Shown: positions 8,290 through 16,561 of the stretch, in pieces
Numbering within the stretch: the stretch's first letter is position 1
Layout of the letters: each line of letters opens with the position of its first letter
Origin: Agromyces ramosus
GTDB lineage: Bacteria; Actinomycetota; Actinomycetes; Actinomycetales; Microbacteriaceae
Assembly: GCF_004216665.1 (NCBI RefSeq)
Contig: NZ_SGWY01000001.1
Location: 1,302,001 to 1,366,000 of the forward strand
Length of the DNA: 64,000 nt
Reading direction: 5' to 3'
Position numbers and translations under genes: made by a program
The notes under the pieces: model-generated
The model's database searches: none
What the model was told of the DNA's origin: nothing
Seen by the model: only the letters and a program-made list of their open reading frames with translations

Positions 8290-9735
8290 ATGACCGACGC
8301 ACCCGCACGCGACGTGAGCGGACTGCTGCCGCCGAAGGCGCGGCGCAAACCGCGCATCGGCCTGGTCGCCGGCGGACTCGGCACCTACTGGCCGCAGTTC
8401 CCCGACCTGCTGCCCCAGCTGCAGGAGTCCGCACGCTACGTGTCGGAGCGATTCCGCGGCATGGACGCCGAGGTGACCGACGTCGGCTTCATCTCCGACG
8501 CGCAGGAGGGCTCGGTCGCCGCCGAGCAGCTGCGGCAGGCCGACTGCGACCTCATCGTGTTGTTCCTCACGACCTACCTCACGTCGTCGATGGTGCTGCC
8601 GATCGCGCAACGCGCGAACACGCCCGTGCTCGTGATCGACCTGCAACCGACCGAGAAGATGGACCACGCCTCGTTCGACACCGGCAAGTGGCTGGCGTAC
8701 TGCGGGCAGTGCCCGGTGCCCGAGGTCGGCAACGTGTTCCGGCGGGCCGGTATCCCGTTCCGCAGCGTCTCGGGCTGGCTGCGCCAGGAGTCGGCGTGGC
8801 AGCGCATCGAGCGCTGGATCAATGCGGCGCACGTTCGCGCGGCGCTCCGCCACGCGCGACACGGCCTCATGGGCCACGTCTACCCGGGCATGCTCGACGT
8901 GTCGACCGACCTCACGCTGCTGCCCGTCACGTTCGGCTCGCATGTCGAGGTGCTCGAGTTCGATGACCTGCGGGTTCGCGTCGAGCGGGTCACCGACGCC
9001 GAGACGAGCGACCGGATGTCCCTCGCCCGCGAGATCTTCACGCTCGACGACACGGTCAACGACGAGGACTTCGCCTGGGGCGCCCGCGTCTCGGTGGGAC
9101 TCGATCGCCTCGTCGAGGACTTCGATCTCGATTCGCTCGCCTACTACCACCGCGGACTCGACGGCGAGCAGCACGAACGCCTTGGGGCGGGCATGATCCT
9201 CGGTGCGTCGCTCCTGACGGCGAGGGGCATCCCCGCGACGGGCGAGTACGAGTTGCGCACCACGGTCGCCCAGCTCGCGACGCAGGTCGTCGGCGCGGGC
9301 GGGTCGTTCTGCGAGATCCAGGCGCTCAACTTCGAAGACAACGTGGTCGAGATGGGCCACGACGGCCCGGCGCACCTCGCGGTGTCGGCCCGCGACCCGC
9401 TGCTGCGGGGGCTCGGCGTCTACCACGGCAAGCGCGGTTGGGGCGTCTCGGTCGAGTTCGACGTGCAGTCCGGGCCGGTCACGCTGCTCGGACTCGGGCA
9501 GGACCGCGACGGCGGCCTCGCGTTCGTGGCGTCCGAGGGCACCGTGGTGCCGGGACCGCTGCTCGAGATCGGGAACACGACCAGTCGGGTCGACTTCGGG
9601 CGCGACCCGGGCGAGTGGGTCGATGAGTGGTCGGCGACCGGGATCGGCCATCACTGGTCGTTGTCGGTCGGCCATCGTGCCGGCGATTACCGCGCGGCGG
9701 CCTCGCTGCTCGGTATCGACTACCGGGAGGTGTGA
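8290..9735 (+). CDS. L-fucose/L-arabinose isomerase-family protein
   Basis: A 481-residue protein of the FucI/AraA superfamily. The N-terminal region KPRIGLVAGGLGTYWPQFP is followed by a Rossmann-like half with DLIVLFLTTYLTSS, then a central part with candidate metal-site acids in the stretches DFDLDSLAYYHR and EIQALNFEDN. Family enzymes interconvert aldoses and ketoses using Mn2+. A separate dedicated rhamnose isomerase (10261) lies downstream, so this enzyme may act on a second sugar such as L-fucose, L-arabinose or L-lyxose, or be a helper isomerase. GGAG sits ten bases before the ATG. Substrate uncertain; family confident. Confidence 0.8.
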   Translation: MTDAPARDVSGLLPPKARRKPRIGLVAGGLGTYWPQFPDLLPQLQESARYVSERFRGMDAEVTDVGFISDAQEGSVAAEQLRQADCDLIVLFLTTYLTSSMVLPIAQRANTPVLVIDLQPTEKMDHASFDTGKWLAYCGQCPVPEVGNVFRRAGIPFRSVSGWLRQESAWQRIERWINAAHVRAALRHARHGLMGHVYPGMLDVSTDLTLLPVTFGSHVEVLEFDDLRVRVERVTDAETSDRMSLAREIFTLDDTVNDEDFAWGARVSVGLDRLVEDFDLDSLAYYHRGLDGEQHERLGAGMILGASLLTARGIPATGEYELRTTVAQLATQVVGAGGSFCEIQALNFEDNVVEMGHDGPAHLAVSARDPLLRGLGVYHGKRGWGVSVEFDVQSGPVTLLGLGQDRDGGLAFVASEGTVVPGPLLEIGNTTSRVDFGRDPGEWVDEWSATGIGHHWSLSVGHRAGDYRAAASLLGIDYREV

Positions 9736-9752
9736 GGCGCGTGTACTGTGAT

Positions 9753-9766
9753 GGAAAGCGCATTCC
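9753..9766. promoter_or_regulatory. Second type of LacI-like palindrome, GGAAAGCGCATTCC
   Basis: A 14-base near-palindrome (12 of 14 symmetric) with central GC-GC lies just upstream of the -35 of the rhaM promoter. It differs from the TGAAACGATTCA sites and looks like an operator for another LacI-family regulator, such as a global sugar regulator. Inference from symmetry and position. Confidence 0.4.
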
Positions 9767-9769
9767 CGA

Positions 9770-9798
9770 TTGCGAAGCCGAACGTCGTGATCTAAACT
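9770..9798 (+). promoter_or_regulatory. Promoter of the rhamnose catabolic operon
   Basis: A -35 TTGCGA (9770-9775), an exact 17-base spacer and a -10 TAAACT (9793-9798). The operator at 9799 begins right after the -10. Confidence 0.72.
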
Positions 9799-9810
9799 TG
9801 AAACGATTCA
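9799..9810. promoter_or_regulatory. Operator 3, TGAAACGATTCA
   Basis: Identical to the site at 3282 and in the same place relative to the promoter, covering the transcription start of rhaM-rhaI and the genes after it. The following bases TTCA are also shared with the 3282 site (ATTCATTC). Confidence 0.8.
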
Positions 9811-9835
9811 TTCACGAGAGAGACGGAACTCGACG

Positions 9836-10264
9836 ATGAGCGAGACCAGCGGCCCAGGCGTCGCGCCCTTCGAACGCGTGTGCTTCCAGCTCCAGGTGAA
9901 ACCCGAGCGCATCGATGAGTACCGCGAGCGCCATGCCGCTGTCTGGCCCGACATGCTCGAGGCCCTCAAGGCGACCGGTTGGAACAACTACTCTCTCTTC
10001 CTTCGCGATGACGGACTGCTCATCGGCTACGTCGAGACGCCGTCGATCGTTGACGCCCAGGCCGCGATGGCGCGCACCGACGTGAACGCCCGATGGCAGG
10101 CCGAGATGGGCGACTTCTTCGTCGACCTCGACGTGCCGCCCGACGAGGGATTCGTCAGGCTCACCGAGGTGTTCCACCTCGAGGACCAGCTCGCCGCGCT
10201 CGACGACGACGCGGCATCCGACCCCGCCCTCAGCGGCACCAGCACAGAAAGCAGCGACTCGTGA
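9836..10264 (+). CDS. rhaM: L-rhamnose mutarotase
   Basis: A 142-residue protein whose first 105 residues match the RhaM/RhaU ferredoxin-like fold: ERVCFQLQVKPERIDEYRERHA, WPDMLEALKATGWNNYSLF and the end WQAEMGDFFVD. The conserved His in YRERHAAVWP and the Tyr in NNYS are the usual active-site residues. It speeds conversion between alpha and beta rhamnopyranose before isomerisation. It carries about 30 extra acidic residues at the C-terminus compared with the usual 104-110. The stop overlaps the GTG of rhaI, so the two are translationally coupled. Confidence 0.92.
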   Translation: MSETSGPGVAPFERVCFQLQVKPERIDEYRERHAAVWPDMLEALKATGWNNYSLFLRDDGLLIGYVETPSIVDAQAAMARTDVNARWQAEMGDFFVDLDVPPDEGFVRLTEVFHLEDQLAALDDDAASDPALSGTSTESSDS

Positions 10265-11427
10265 GCACCCTTCCCAGCAACCTCCTCGACCAGCTCGAAC
10301 TGCAGTCGATCGAGCTCCCCTCCTGGGCGTTCGGCAACTCGGGCACCCGCTTCAAGGTGTTCGCCACGCCGGGCACGCCCCGCGACCCGTACGAGAAGAT
10401 CGCGGATGCCGCGCAGGTCCACGCGTACACGGCGCTCGCGCCGACGGTGGCGCTGCACATCCCGTGGGACAAGGTCGACTCCTACGACGACCTGCGCAAG
10501 CACGCCGAAGACCAGGGCGTCGCGCTCGGCACCATCAACTCGAACACCTTCCAGGACGACGACTACAAGTTCGGCGCACTCACGCACGAGGACGCCGCCG
10601 TACGGCAGAAGGCGATCGACCACCACTTCGAGTGCATCGACATCATGCACGCGACCGGCAGCCGTGACCTGAAGATCTGGCTCGCCGAGGGCTCGAACTA
10701 CCCCGGCCAGGCCGACCTGCGCGGCCGTCAGGACCGCCTGCACGAGTCGCTCGCCACGATCTACGAGCGCCTCGGCGACGAGGACCGCCTCGTGCTCGAG
10801 TACAAGTTCTTCGAGCCGGCGTTCTACCACACCGACGTTCCCGACTGGGGCACGAGCTACGCCCAGGTCGCGGCGCTCGGCGACAAGGCGATGGTCTGCC
10901 TCGACACGGGCCACCACGCGCCCGGCACGAACATCGAGTTCATCGTCATGCAGCTGCTGCGCCTCGGCAAGCTCGGCTCGTTCGACTTCAACTCGCGGTT
11001 CTACGCGGACGACGACCTCATCGTGGGCGCCGCGGACCCGTTCCAGCTGTTCCGCATCATCTTCGAGGTGATCCGCGGCGGCGGCTTCAACCACCCCGAC
11101 GTGGCATTCATGCTCGACCAGTGCCACAACGTCGAGGACAAGATCCCCGGCCAGATCCGCTCCGTGCTCAACGTGCAGGAGATGACGGCTCGCGCGCTCC
11201 TCGTCGACACCGACGCCCTGCGTGCGGCGCAGGTCGCCGGCGACGTGCTCGAGGCCAACCGCATCTTCATGGACGCGTTCTACACCGATGTGCGGCCCGC
11301 CCTCGCCGAGTGGCGCGAGTCGCGCGGCCTGCCCGCCGACCCGATGGCCGCGTTCGCGGCATCCGGATACCTCGCCCGGATCGCGGCCGACCGCGTCGGC
11401 GGCGTGCAGGCCGGATGGGGCGCCTGA
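10261..11427 (+). CDS. rhaI: L-rhamnose isomerase (RhaI type)
   Basis: A 388-residue TIM-barrel isomerase converting L-rhamnose to L-rhamnulose with a divalent metal. The family signature residues are visible: HIPWDKVDSYDDLRKHA, IKLW-like LKIWLAEGSNYPGQ, EYKFFEPAFYHTDV, CLDTGHHAPGTN and SFDFNSRFYADDDL, which supply Glu, Asp and His metal ligands. This is the Pseudomonas/Rhizobium RhaI type, not E. coli RhaA. I start at GTG 10261, which overlaps the rhaM stop (GTGA); in-frame codons further upstream lie inside rhaM. Confidence 0.93.
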   Translation: MSTLPSNLLDQLELQSIELPSWAFGNSGTRFKVFATPGTPRDPYEKIADAAQVHAYTALAPTVALHIPWDKVDSYDDLRKHAEDQGVALGTINSNTFQDDDYKFGALTHEDAAVRQKAIDHHFECIDIMHATGSRDLKIWLAEGSNYPGQADLRGRQDRLHESLATIYERLGDEDRLVLEYKFFEPAFYHTDVPDWGTSYAQVAALGDKAMVCLDTGHHAPGTNIEFIVMQLLRLGKLGSFDFNSRFYADDDLIVGAADPFQLFRIIFEVIRGGGFNHPDVAFMLDQCHNVEDKIPGQIRSVLNVQEMTARALLVDTDALRAAQVAGDVLEANRIFMDAFYTDVRPALAEWRESRGLPADPMAAFAASGYLARIAADRVGGVQAGWGA

Positions 11428-11431
11428 GCCG

Positions 11432-12310
11432 ATGACGCAGCAGACGCCGTTCGCCGCGGCCGACGGCCTCGTGCGGGTGTACCCGGCGGATGCCGCGGGG
11501 GCCCGTCCGACGCCGTGCCTCGTGTGGGCGCATGGCGGCGGCTTCGTCGCGGGCGACCTGGACATGCCCGAGGCCGACCGGCTGGCCCGGACCTTCGCCG
11601 CGCGCGGCGTCACCGTCGTCTCGATCGACTACCGCCTCGTGGGCGACGGCGCCGGACGGTATCCCGCAGGCTCGGACGACGTGCTCGCGGCGTGGCGCTG
11701 GACCCTCGAGCACGCCGAGGAGCTCGGCCTCGATTCCACGCGGCTCGCGATCGGCGGGGCCAGCGCCGGCGCGAACCTCGTGACGGGCGCCGTGCTACGG
11801 CTGCTCGGCCGTGCTCCGGCGGCGACCGGCCCGGCACTGCCCGCCGGCGTCTTCCTCGCCTATCCGACCCTGCTCGCGGTGCAGCCCGCGCCGGGGCCCG
11901 AGCTCCGCGCCGCACTCGACGCGAACCCCGCGGCCGACCGGTTCGGCCCCGACGCCGTGCGCGACATGTACGAGACCTACCTCGGCGGCTCCGTCGACGA
12001 CGCGCCGCTCACCGCGGTGCCGGGTCTCGCCGAACCGTCCGACGTCGTCGGCTTCCCGTCGACGATCGTCGTGAACGGCGACGTCGACGAGCTCCGCGTC
12101 TCCGGCGAGCTCTTCGCGGCGACCCTCGCCGCGGCCGGCGTCCCCGTCGAGCTCGCGTTGGAGCCCGGTACCGAGCACGGCCACCTCAACGAGGCCGACG
12201 AGCCCGCCGCATCCGCCACCGTCGACCGCGTCGCCGCCTGGATCGACCGCGGGTTCGAGCCCGCGGCATCCGGTGCGCTCGCGGCATCCGGCCACACGAC
12301 CACCACCTGA
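11432..12310 (+). CDS. Alpha/beta-hydrolase (HSL-type esterase) in the rhamnose operon
   Basis: A 292-residue carboxylesterase-like protein: oxyanion-hole motif HGGGF at residues 34-38, nucleophile elbow GASAG, an Asp in NGDVDELR and a His in EHGHLNE complete a Ser-Asp-His triad. No signal peptide, so it acts in the cytosol. It begins four bases after rhaI and is followed by the aldolase 21 bases later, within the operon. A plausible job is removing acetyl groups from O-acetylated rhamnose imported from pectin, but no residue proves the substrate. The window has no rhamnosidase. Confidence 0.82.
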   Translation: MTQQTPFAAADGLVRVYPADAAGARPTPCLVWAHGGGFVAGDLDMPEADRLARTFAARGVTVVSIDYRLVGDGAGRYPAGSDDVLAAWRWTLEHAEELGLDSTRLAIGGASAGANLVTGAVLRLLGRAPAATGPALPAGVFLAYPTLLAVQPAPGPELRAALDANPAADRFGPDAVRDMYETYLGGSVDDAPLTAVPGLAEPSDVVGFPSTIVVNGDVDELRVSGELFAATLAAAGVPVELALEPGTEHGHLNEADEPAASATVDRVAAWIDRGFEPAASGALAASGHTTTT

Positions 12311-12331
12311 ACCCCACGAAGGAACCACCTC

Positions 12332-14368
12332 ATGACGAACCAGGCAGCTGCCGACCTCATCGCGCGGTCGAACCGCCTCGGCGCCGACCCGAAGAACACG
12401 AACTACGCCGGCGGCAACACGTCGGCGAAGGGCACCGAGACCGATCCGGTCACCGGCGAGCCCGTCGAGCTGCTCTGGGTGAAGGGCTCGGGCGGCGACC
12501 TCGGCACCCTCACCGAACAGGGCCTCGCGGTGCTTCGGCTCGACCGCCTGCGCGCACTCGTCGACGTCTACCCGGGCGTCGACCGCGAGGATGAGATGGT
12601 CGCCGCGTTCGACTACACGCTGCACGGCAAGGGCGGCGCGGCGCCGTCGATCGACACGGCCATGCACGGCCTCGTCGACGCGGCGCACGTCGACCACCTG
12701 CACCCCGACTCCGGCATCGCCATCGCGACGGCCGCCGACGGCGAGGAGCTGACACGGAAGATCTTCGGCGACAGGGTCGTGTGGGTGCCCTGGCGCCGAC
12801 CGGGCTTCCAGCTGGGCCTCGACATCGCCGAGGTCAAGGCGCAGAACCCGCAGGCGATCGGCTGCATCCTCGGCGGGCACGGCATCACGGCGTGGGGCGA
12901 CACGTCGGAGGAGTCCGAGCAGAACTCGCTCTGGATCATCGACACCGCCGCGGCCTACATCGCCGAGCACGGCACGGCCGACCCCTTCGGCGCCGAGCTC
13001 GAGGGGCACGGTCCGCTCGAGGCATCCGAGCGCCGGGCGAAGGCCGCCGCGCTGGCGGCGACGATCCGCGGGCTGGCGAGCCACGACCGGCCGATGGTCG
13101 GCCACTTCACGGATGCCCCCGAGGTGCTCGACTTCCTCGCCCGCAGCGAGCACCCCCGCCTCGCCGCGCTCGGCACGAGCTGCCCCGACCACTTCCTGCG
13201 CACGAAGGTCAAGCCCATGGTGCTCGACCTGCCCGCCAGCGCGTCGATCGAGGACTCGGTCGCGCGCCTGAAGGAGCTGCACGAGGCCTACCGCGCCGAC
13301 TACCAGGCGTACTACGACGCCCACGCCACGGCGGAGAGCCCCGCGATCCGCGGCGCCGACCCGCTCATCGTGCTCGTGCCCGGCGTCGGCATGTTCAGCT
13401 ACGGCGCGAACAAGCAGACCGCCCGCGTCGCCGGCGAGTTCTACGTCAACGCGATCAACGTGATGCGGGGCGCCGAGGCGCTCTCCACGTACTCCCCCAT
13501 CTCCGACGCCGAGAAGTTCCGCATCGAGTACTGGGCGCTCGAGGAGGCGAAGCTCCAGCGCATGCCGAAGCCGAAGCCGCACGCGACCCGCATCGCGCTC
13601 GTCACCGGCGCGGCATCCGGCATCGGCAAGGCCATCGCGACCCGCCTCGCCGCCGAGGGCGCCTGCGTCGTGATCGCCGACCTCGACCTCGAGAAGGCGC
13701 AGGCCGCCGCCGCCGAGATCGGCAACGCCGACGTGGCGATCGGGGTGCAGGCGAACGTGACGGATGCCGCGGCGGTCCAGGCCGCGATCGACGACGCGGT
13801 GCTCGCCTTCGGCGGGCTCGACCTCGTGGTGAACAACGCGGGCCTGTCGCTGTCGAAGCCGCTGCTCGAGACCACCGAGGCGGACTGGGACCTGCAGCAC
13901 GACGTCATGGCCAAGGGCTCGTTCCTCGTGTCGAAGGCCGCCGCGCGGGTGCTCATCGACCAGGGCCTCGGCGGCGACATCATCTACATCTCCTCGAAGA
14001 ACTCCGTGTTCGCCGGGCCGAACAACATCGCCTACTCCGCGACGAAGGCCGACCAGGCCCATCAGGTGCGCCTGCTCGCGGTCGAGCTCGGCGAGTACGG
14101 CATCAAGGTCAACGGCATCAACCCCGACGGCGTCGTGCGCGGCTCGGGCATCTTCGCGAGCGGATGGGGCGCCAACCGCGCCAAGACCTACGGCATCGAG
14201 GAGGAGGACCTCGGCAAGTTCTACGCCCAGCGCACGATCCTCAAGCGCGAGGTGCTCCCCGAGAACGTCGCGAACGCCGTGATCGTGCTCACCGGACCCG
14301 AGCTCTCGCACACCACCGGCCTGCACCTCCCGGTCGACGCGGGCGTCGCCGCCGCCTTCCTGCGATGA
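12332..14368 (+). CDS. rhaEW: Bifunctional rhamnulose-1-phosphate aldolase / lactaldehyde dehydrogenase
   Basis: A 678-residue two-domain enzyme. Residues 1-400 form a class II aldolase domain with zinc ligands in VDHLHPDS (His122, His124) and GGHG (181-184); it splits rhamnulose-1-phosphate into dihydroxyacetone phosphate and L-lactaldehyde. Residues about 418-678 are a short-chain dehydrogenase with the nucleotide motif TGAASGIGK and a catalytic Ser-Tyr-Lys set in YISSKNS and YSATK; it oxidises lactaldehyde to lactate. GAAGGA precedes the ATG. The stop overlaps the kinase start (ATGA). Full length for this fusion family, no frameshift. Confidence 0.94.
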   Translation: MTNQAAADLIARSNRLGADPKNTNYAGGNTSAKGTETDPVTGEPVELLWVKGSGGDLGTLTEQGLAVLRLDRLRALVDVYPGVDREDEMVAAFDYTLHGKGGAAPSIDTAMHGLVDAAHVDHLHPDSGIAIATAADGEELTRKIFGDRVVWVPWRRPGFQLGLDIAEVKAQNPQAIGCILGGHGITAWGDTSEESEQNSLWIIDTAAAYIAEHGTADPFGAELEGHGPLEASERRAKAAALAATIRGLASHDRPMVGHFTDAPEVLDFLARSEHPRLAALGTSCPDHFLRTKVKPMVLDLPASASIEDSVARLKELHEAYRADYQAYYDAHATAESPAIRGADPLIVLVPGVGMFSYGANKQTARVAGEFYVNAINVMRGAEALSTYSPISDAEKFRIEYWALEEAKLQRMPKPKPHATRIALVTGAASGIGKAIATRLAAEGACVVIADLDLEKAQAAAAEIGNADVAIGVQANVTDAAAVQAAIDDAVLAFGGLDLVVNNAGLSLSKPLLETTEADWDLQHDVMAKGSFLVSKAAARVLIDQGLGGDIIYISSKNSVFAGPNNIAYSATKADQAHQVRLLAVELGEYGIKVNGINPDGVVRGSGIFASGWGANRAKTYGIEEEDLGKFYAQRTILKREVLPENVANAVIVLTGPELSHTTGLHLPVDAGVAAAFLR

Positions 14369-15819
14369 GCGCGGGGACCGGCGGCGTGCCGGGCGGGGGC
14401 ACCGTCGCGGCGGTCGACCTCGGCGCGACCAGCGGACGCGTCATCCTCGGCCGTGTCGACGGACGGGCGGGCACGCTCGAGCTCGACCACGTCGCGCGGT
14501 TCCCGAACGACCCCGTGCGCCTCGCGTCCGGCCTGCACTGGGACTTCACGGGCCTGTACCGCGACGTGACGCGCGGGCTCGCCGACGCCTTCCGCCGCGA
14601 TCCGGCGGTCGCCTCGATCGGCGTCGACTCGTGGGCGGTCGACTACGGCCTCCTCCGCGGCGACCGGCTGCTCGGCGAGCCGTTCCACTACCGCGACGAG
14701 CGCAACGAGCGCGGCGTCGAGGCGGTGCACCGGGTCGTCCCCTTCAAGAGCCTCTATCGCCGCAACGGCCTCCAGTTCCTGCCGTTCAACACGATCTACC
14801 AGCTCGCCGTCGAACGAGACGGCGGATGCCTCGACCTCGCCGATTCCCTGCTGCTCGTGCCCGACCTCGTCGGCTTCCAGCTCACGGGGGCGCGGGTGTC
14901 CGAGCGCACGAACGCGTCGACCACGGGCCTCGTCGGCGTGGAGTCGGGCGAGTGGGACGACGAGCTCATCGAGCGGCTCGGGCTCGCGGCATCCGTCTTC
15001 GCGCCGCTCGTCGACCCCGGCGAGTCGATCGGCGGACTGCGTCCGCGCGTCGCCGCCGACCTCGGCGCGCCGGCGGGGATCGAGGTCGTGGCGGTCGGCT
15101 CGCACGACACGGCGTCCGCCGTGGTCGCCGTGCCGATGCGCGCCGAGTCGGCGGCCTACATCTCGTGCGGCACGTGGGGCCTCGTCGGCGTCGAGCTCGA
15201 GCGCCCGGTGACGACGGATGCCGCACGGCTGGCGAACTTCACGAACGAGGGCGGCGTCGACGGGCGCGTGCGGTTCCTGCACAACGTGATGGGACTCTGG
15301 CTGCTCTCGGAGTCGGTGCGCTGGTGGGAACGCGACGGCGAGCGGATCGACCTGCCCGAGCTGCTCGCGGCCGCGGCATCCGTCACGGCCCCGGTCCCGG
15401 TGTTCGACGCGAACGACTCGAGCTTCCTCGCCCCGGGCGACCTGCCCGGCCGCATCACCGAGTGGTGCCTGGATCGCGGCATCGCCGCGCCGCAGGGCCG
15501 GGCCGAGTTCGCCCGCTCGATCATCGAGAGCCTCGCCGAGGCGTTCGCCGGGGCCGTGCGCGACGCGTCCATCCTCTCGGGGGTCGACGTCGAGACGATC
15601 CACATCGTGGGTGGCGGCGCTCTCAACGGCCTGCTCTGCCAGCGCACCGCCGACCGCGCCGGGTTGCCCGTGCTGGCCGGGCCCGTCGAGGCGACCGCGA
15701 TCGGCAACGTGCTCGTGCAGGCCCGCGCCCAGGGCTTCGCGGGCGGGGACCTCGAGTCGCTGCGTGCGCTCGTCGCCTCGGCGTTCGCACCGACACGCTA
15801 CGAGCCCTCAGCCTCCTGA
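14365..15819 (+). CDS. rhaB: Rhamnulokinase
   Basis: A 484-residue FGGY-family kinase phosphorylating L-rhamnulose at C1. Visible motifs: phosphate loop VDLGATSGRVILG near residue 18, substrate region DSWAVDYGLLRGD, GSHDTASAV, and the C-terminal adenosine motif IHIVGGGALNGLLCQRTAD followed by GPVEATAIGN. I start at ATG 14365, overlapping the aldolase stop; the open frame continues far upstream but inside the aldolase gene. It is the last gene of the rhamnose operon and converges with the membrane-protein gene at 15825. Confidence 0.94.
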   Translation: MSAGTGGVPGGGTVAAVDLGATSGRVILGRVDGRAGTLELDHVARFPNDPVRLASGLHWDFTGLYRDVTRGLADAFRRDPAVASIGVDSWAVDYGLLRGDRLLGEPFHYRDERNERGVEAVHRVVPFKSLYRRNGLQFLPFNTIYQLAVERDGGCLDLADSLLLVPDLVGFQLTGARVSERTNASTTGLVGVESGEWDDELIERLGLAASVFAPLVDPGESIGGLRPRVAADLGAPAGIEVVAVGSHDTASAVVAVPMRAESAAYISCGTWGLVGVELERPVTTDAARLANFTNEGGVDGRVRFLHNVMGLWLLSESVRWWERDGERIDLPELLAAAASVTAPVPVFDANDSSFLAPGDLPGRITEWCLDRGIAAPQGRAEFARSIIESLAEAFAGAVRDASILSGVDVETIHIVGGGALNGLLCQRTADRAGLPVLAGPVEATAIGNVLVQARAQGFAGGDLESLRALVASAFAPTRYEPSAS

Positions 15820-15824
15820 CCGGG

Positions 15825-16397
15825 TCAATGCCCGTGCGCGAGCTGCTGCAGCAGGACCACGGCGAGACCGAGCGCCACGAGGGCGCCGAGCGCGACGAGC
15901 TGCTTCCACCACGCGACCTGAGTCCGGCGCACCGCCACGAAGCCGATGAGGCCGAGGGTCACGAGGTAGACGACGGACGCGGCACGCAGCGCTCCGTCGA
16001 GCTCCAGCACGCCGAACGCCGCGAGCGCGAGGAGGATCAACGGCACGCCCGCCGAGGCGATCGCGGTGCCCGAGACGCGCAGCATGCGCCCCAGCTCGGT
16101 GCGGTCTGGGAACGCCGCGTGCACCGCGAGGTGCGCGATGACGTCGGCCACGAAGCCCGCGGCCGTGATCGCCACGATGCCGACGAGGAGCGTGAGGGCG
16201 GCCCGGTTCGCCGAGACGTGCTCGACGTTCGCCTGCTGCACCAGGACGATGGCGAGGCCGGTGAACGTGGCGTAGATGCGTTCCTTCAGCGCCTCGGCCC
16301 GCTCGTCGACGGGCCGCTCGGGGCGTGCCCGCTCGCGCTCGCCGAGCTCACGGTCGACCTCGCCGCCGGCGGCCCCACCCTCGTCGCGCTCCACCAT
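15825..16397 (-). CDS. Predicted four-helix membrane protein of unknown function
   Basis: A 190-residue protein with a charged N-terminal 40 residues, then hydrophobic segments about residues 45-60, 67-90, 107-130, 137-155 and 163-183, and a His-rich end (AHGH). Four or five membrane passes are likely. No catalytic motif seen and no family recognised. I use ATG 16397 because a -10-like TACCGT lies seven bases before it, suggesting a leaderless mRNA; a GTG three codons upstream is inside that promoter. It converges with rhaB with only five bases between stops, so no role in rhamnose use is implied. Confidence 0.7.
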   Translation of the reverse strand: MVERDEGGAAGGEVDRELGERERARPERPVDERAEALKERIYATFTGLAIVLVQQANVEHVSANRAALTLLVGIVAITAAGFVADVIAHLAVHAAFPDRTELGRMLRVSGTAIASAGVPLILLALAAFGVLELDGALRAASVVYLVTLGLIGFVAVRRTQVAWWKQLVALGALVALGLAVVLLQQLAHGH

Positions 16398-16404
16398 GCG
16401 CGTC

Positions 16405-16410
16405 ACGGTA
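16405..16410 (-). promoter_or_regulatory. -10 element TACCGT for the membrane protein
   Basis: Seven bases before the ATG on the minus strand, predicting a leaderless transcript. Confidence 0.4.
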
Positions 16411-16504
16411 GCAGTCGCGCCCAGCGCGCATCAGGCCATGACGGATGCCGCGGCGGGCGCGCGGCCGCGGGCCCGTTCGGTGTCGCGCATGCCGCGCGCT
16501 GCCT

Positions 16505-16549
16505 CCGCTCTCCGTGCGGCATCCGCTCTGCGAGCGGCATCCGCTCTGG
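16505..16549. repeat. 18-base tandem repeat upstream of the dehydrogenase
   Basis: Two full units of CCGCTCTCCGTGCGGCAT / CCGCTCTGCGAGCGGCAT and a partial third (CCGCTCTGGG) end at the ribosome-binding site. The junctions create palindromes such as AGCGGcatCCGCT at 16533-16545, which could serve as operators or form stacked hairpins in the leader. Confidence 0.65.
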
Positions 16550-16561
16550 GAGGATCGGATC

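Noticed and set aside
12781-14364. A much longer rhamnulokinase starting far upstream
   Set aside because: The added part lies inside the aldolase gene and has no kinase features; ATG 14365 overlaps the previous stop.
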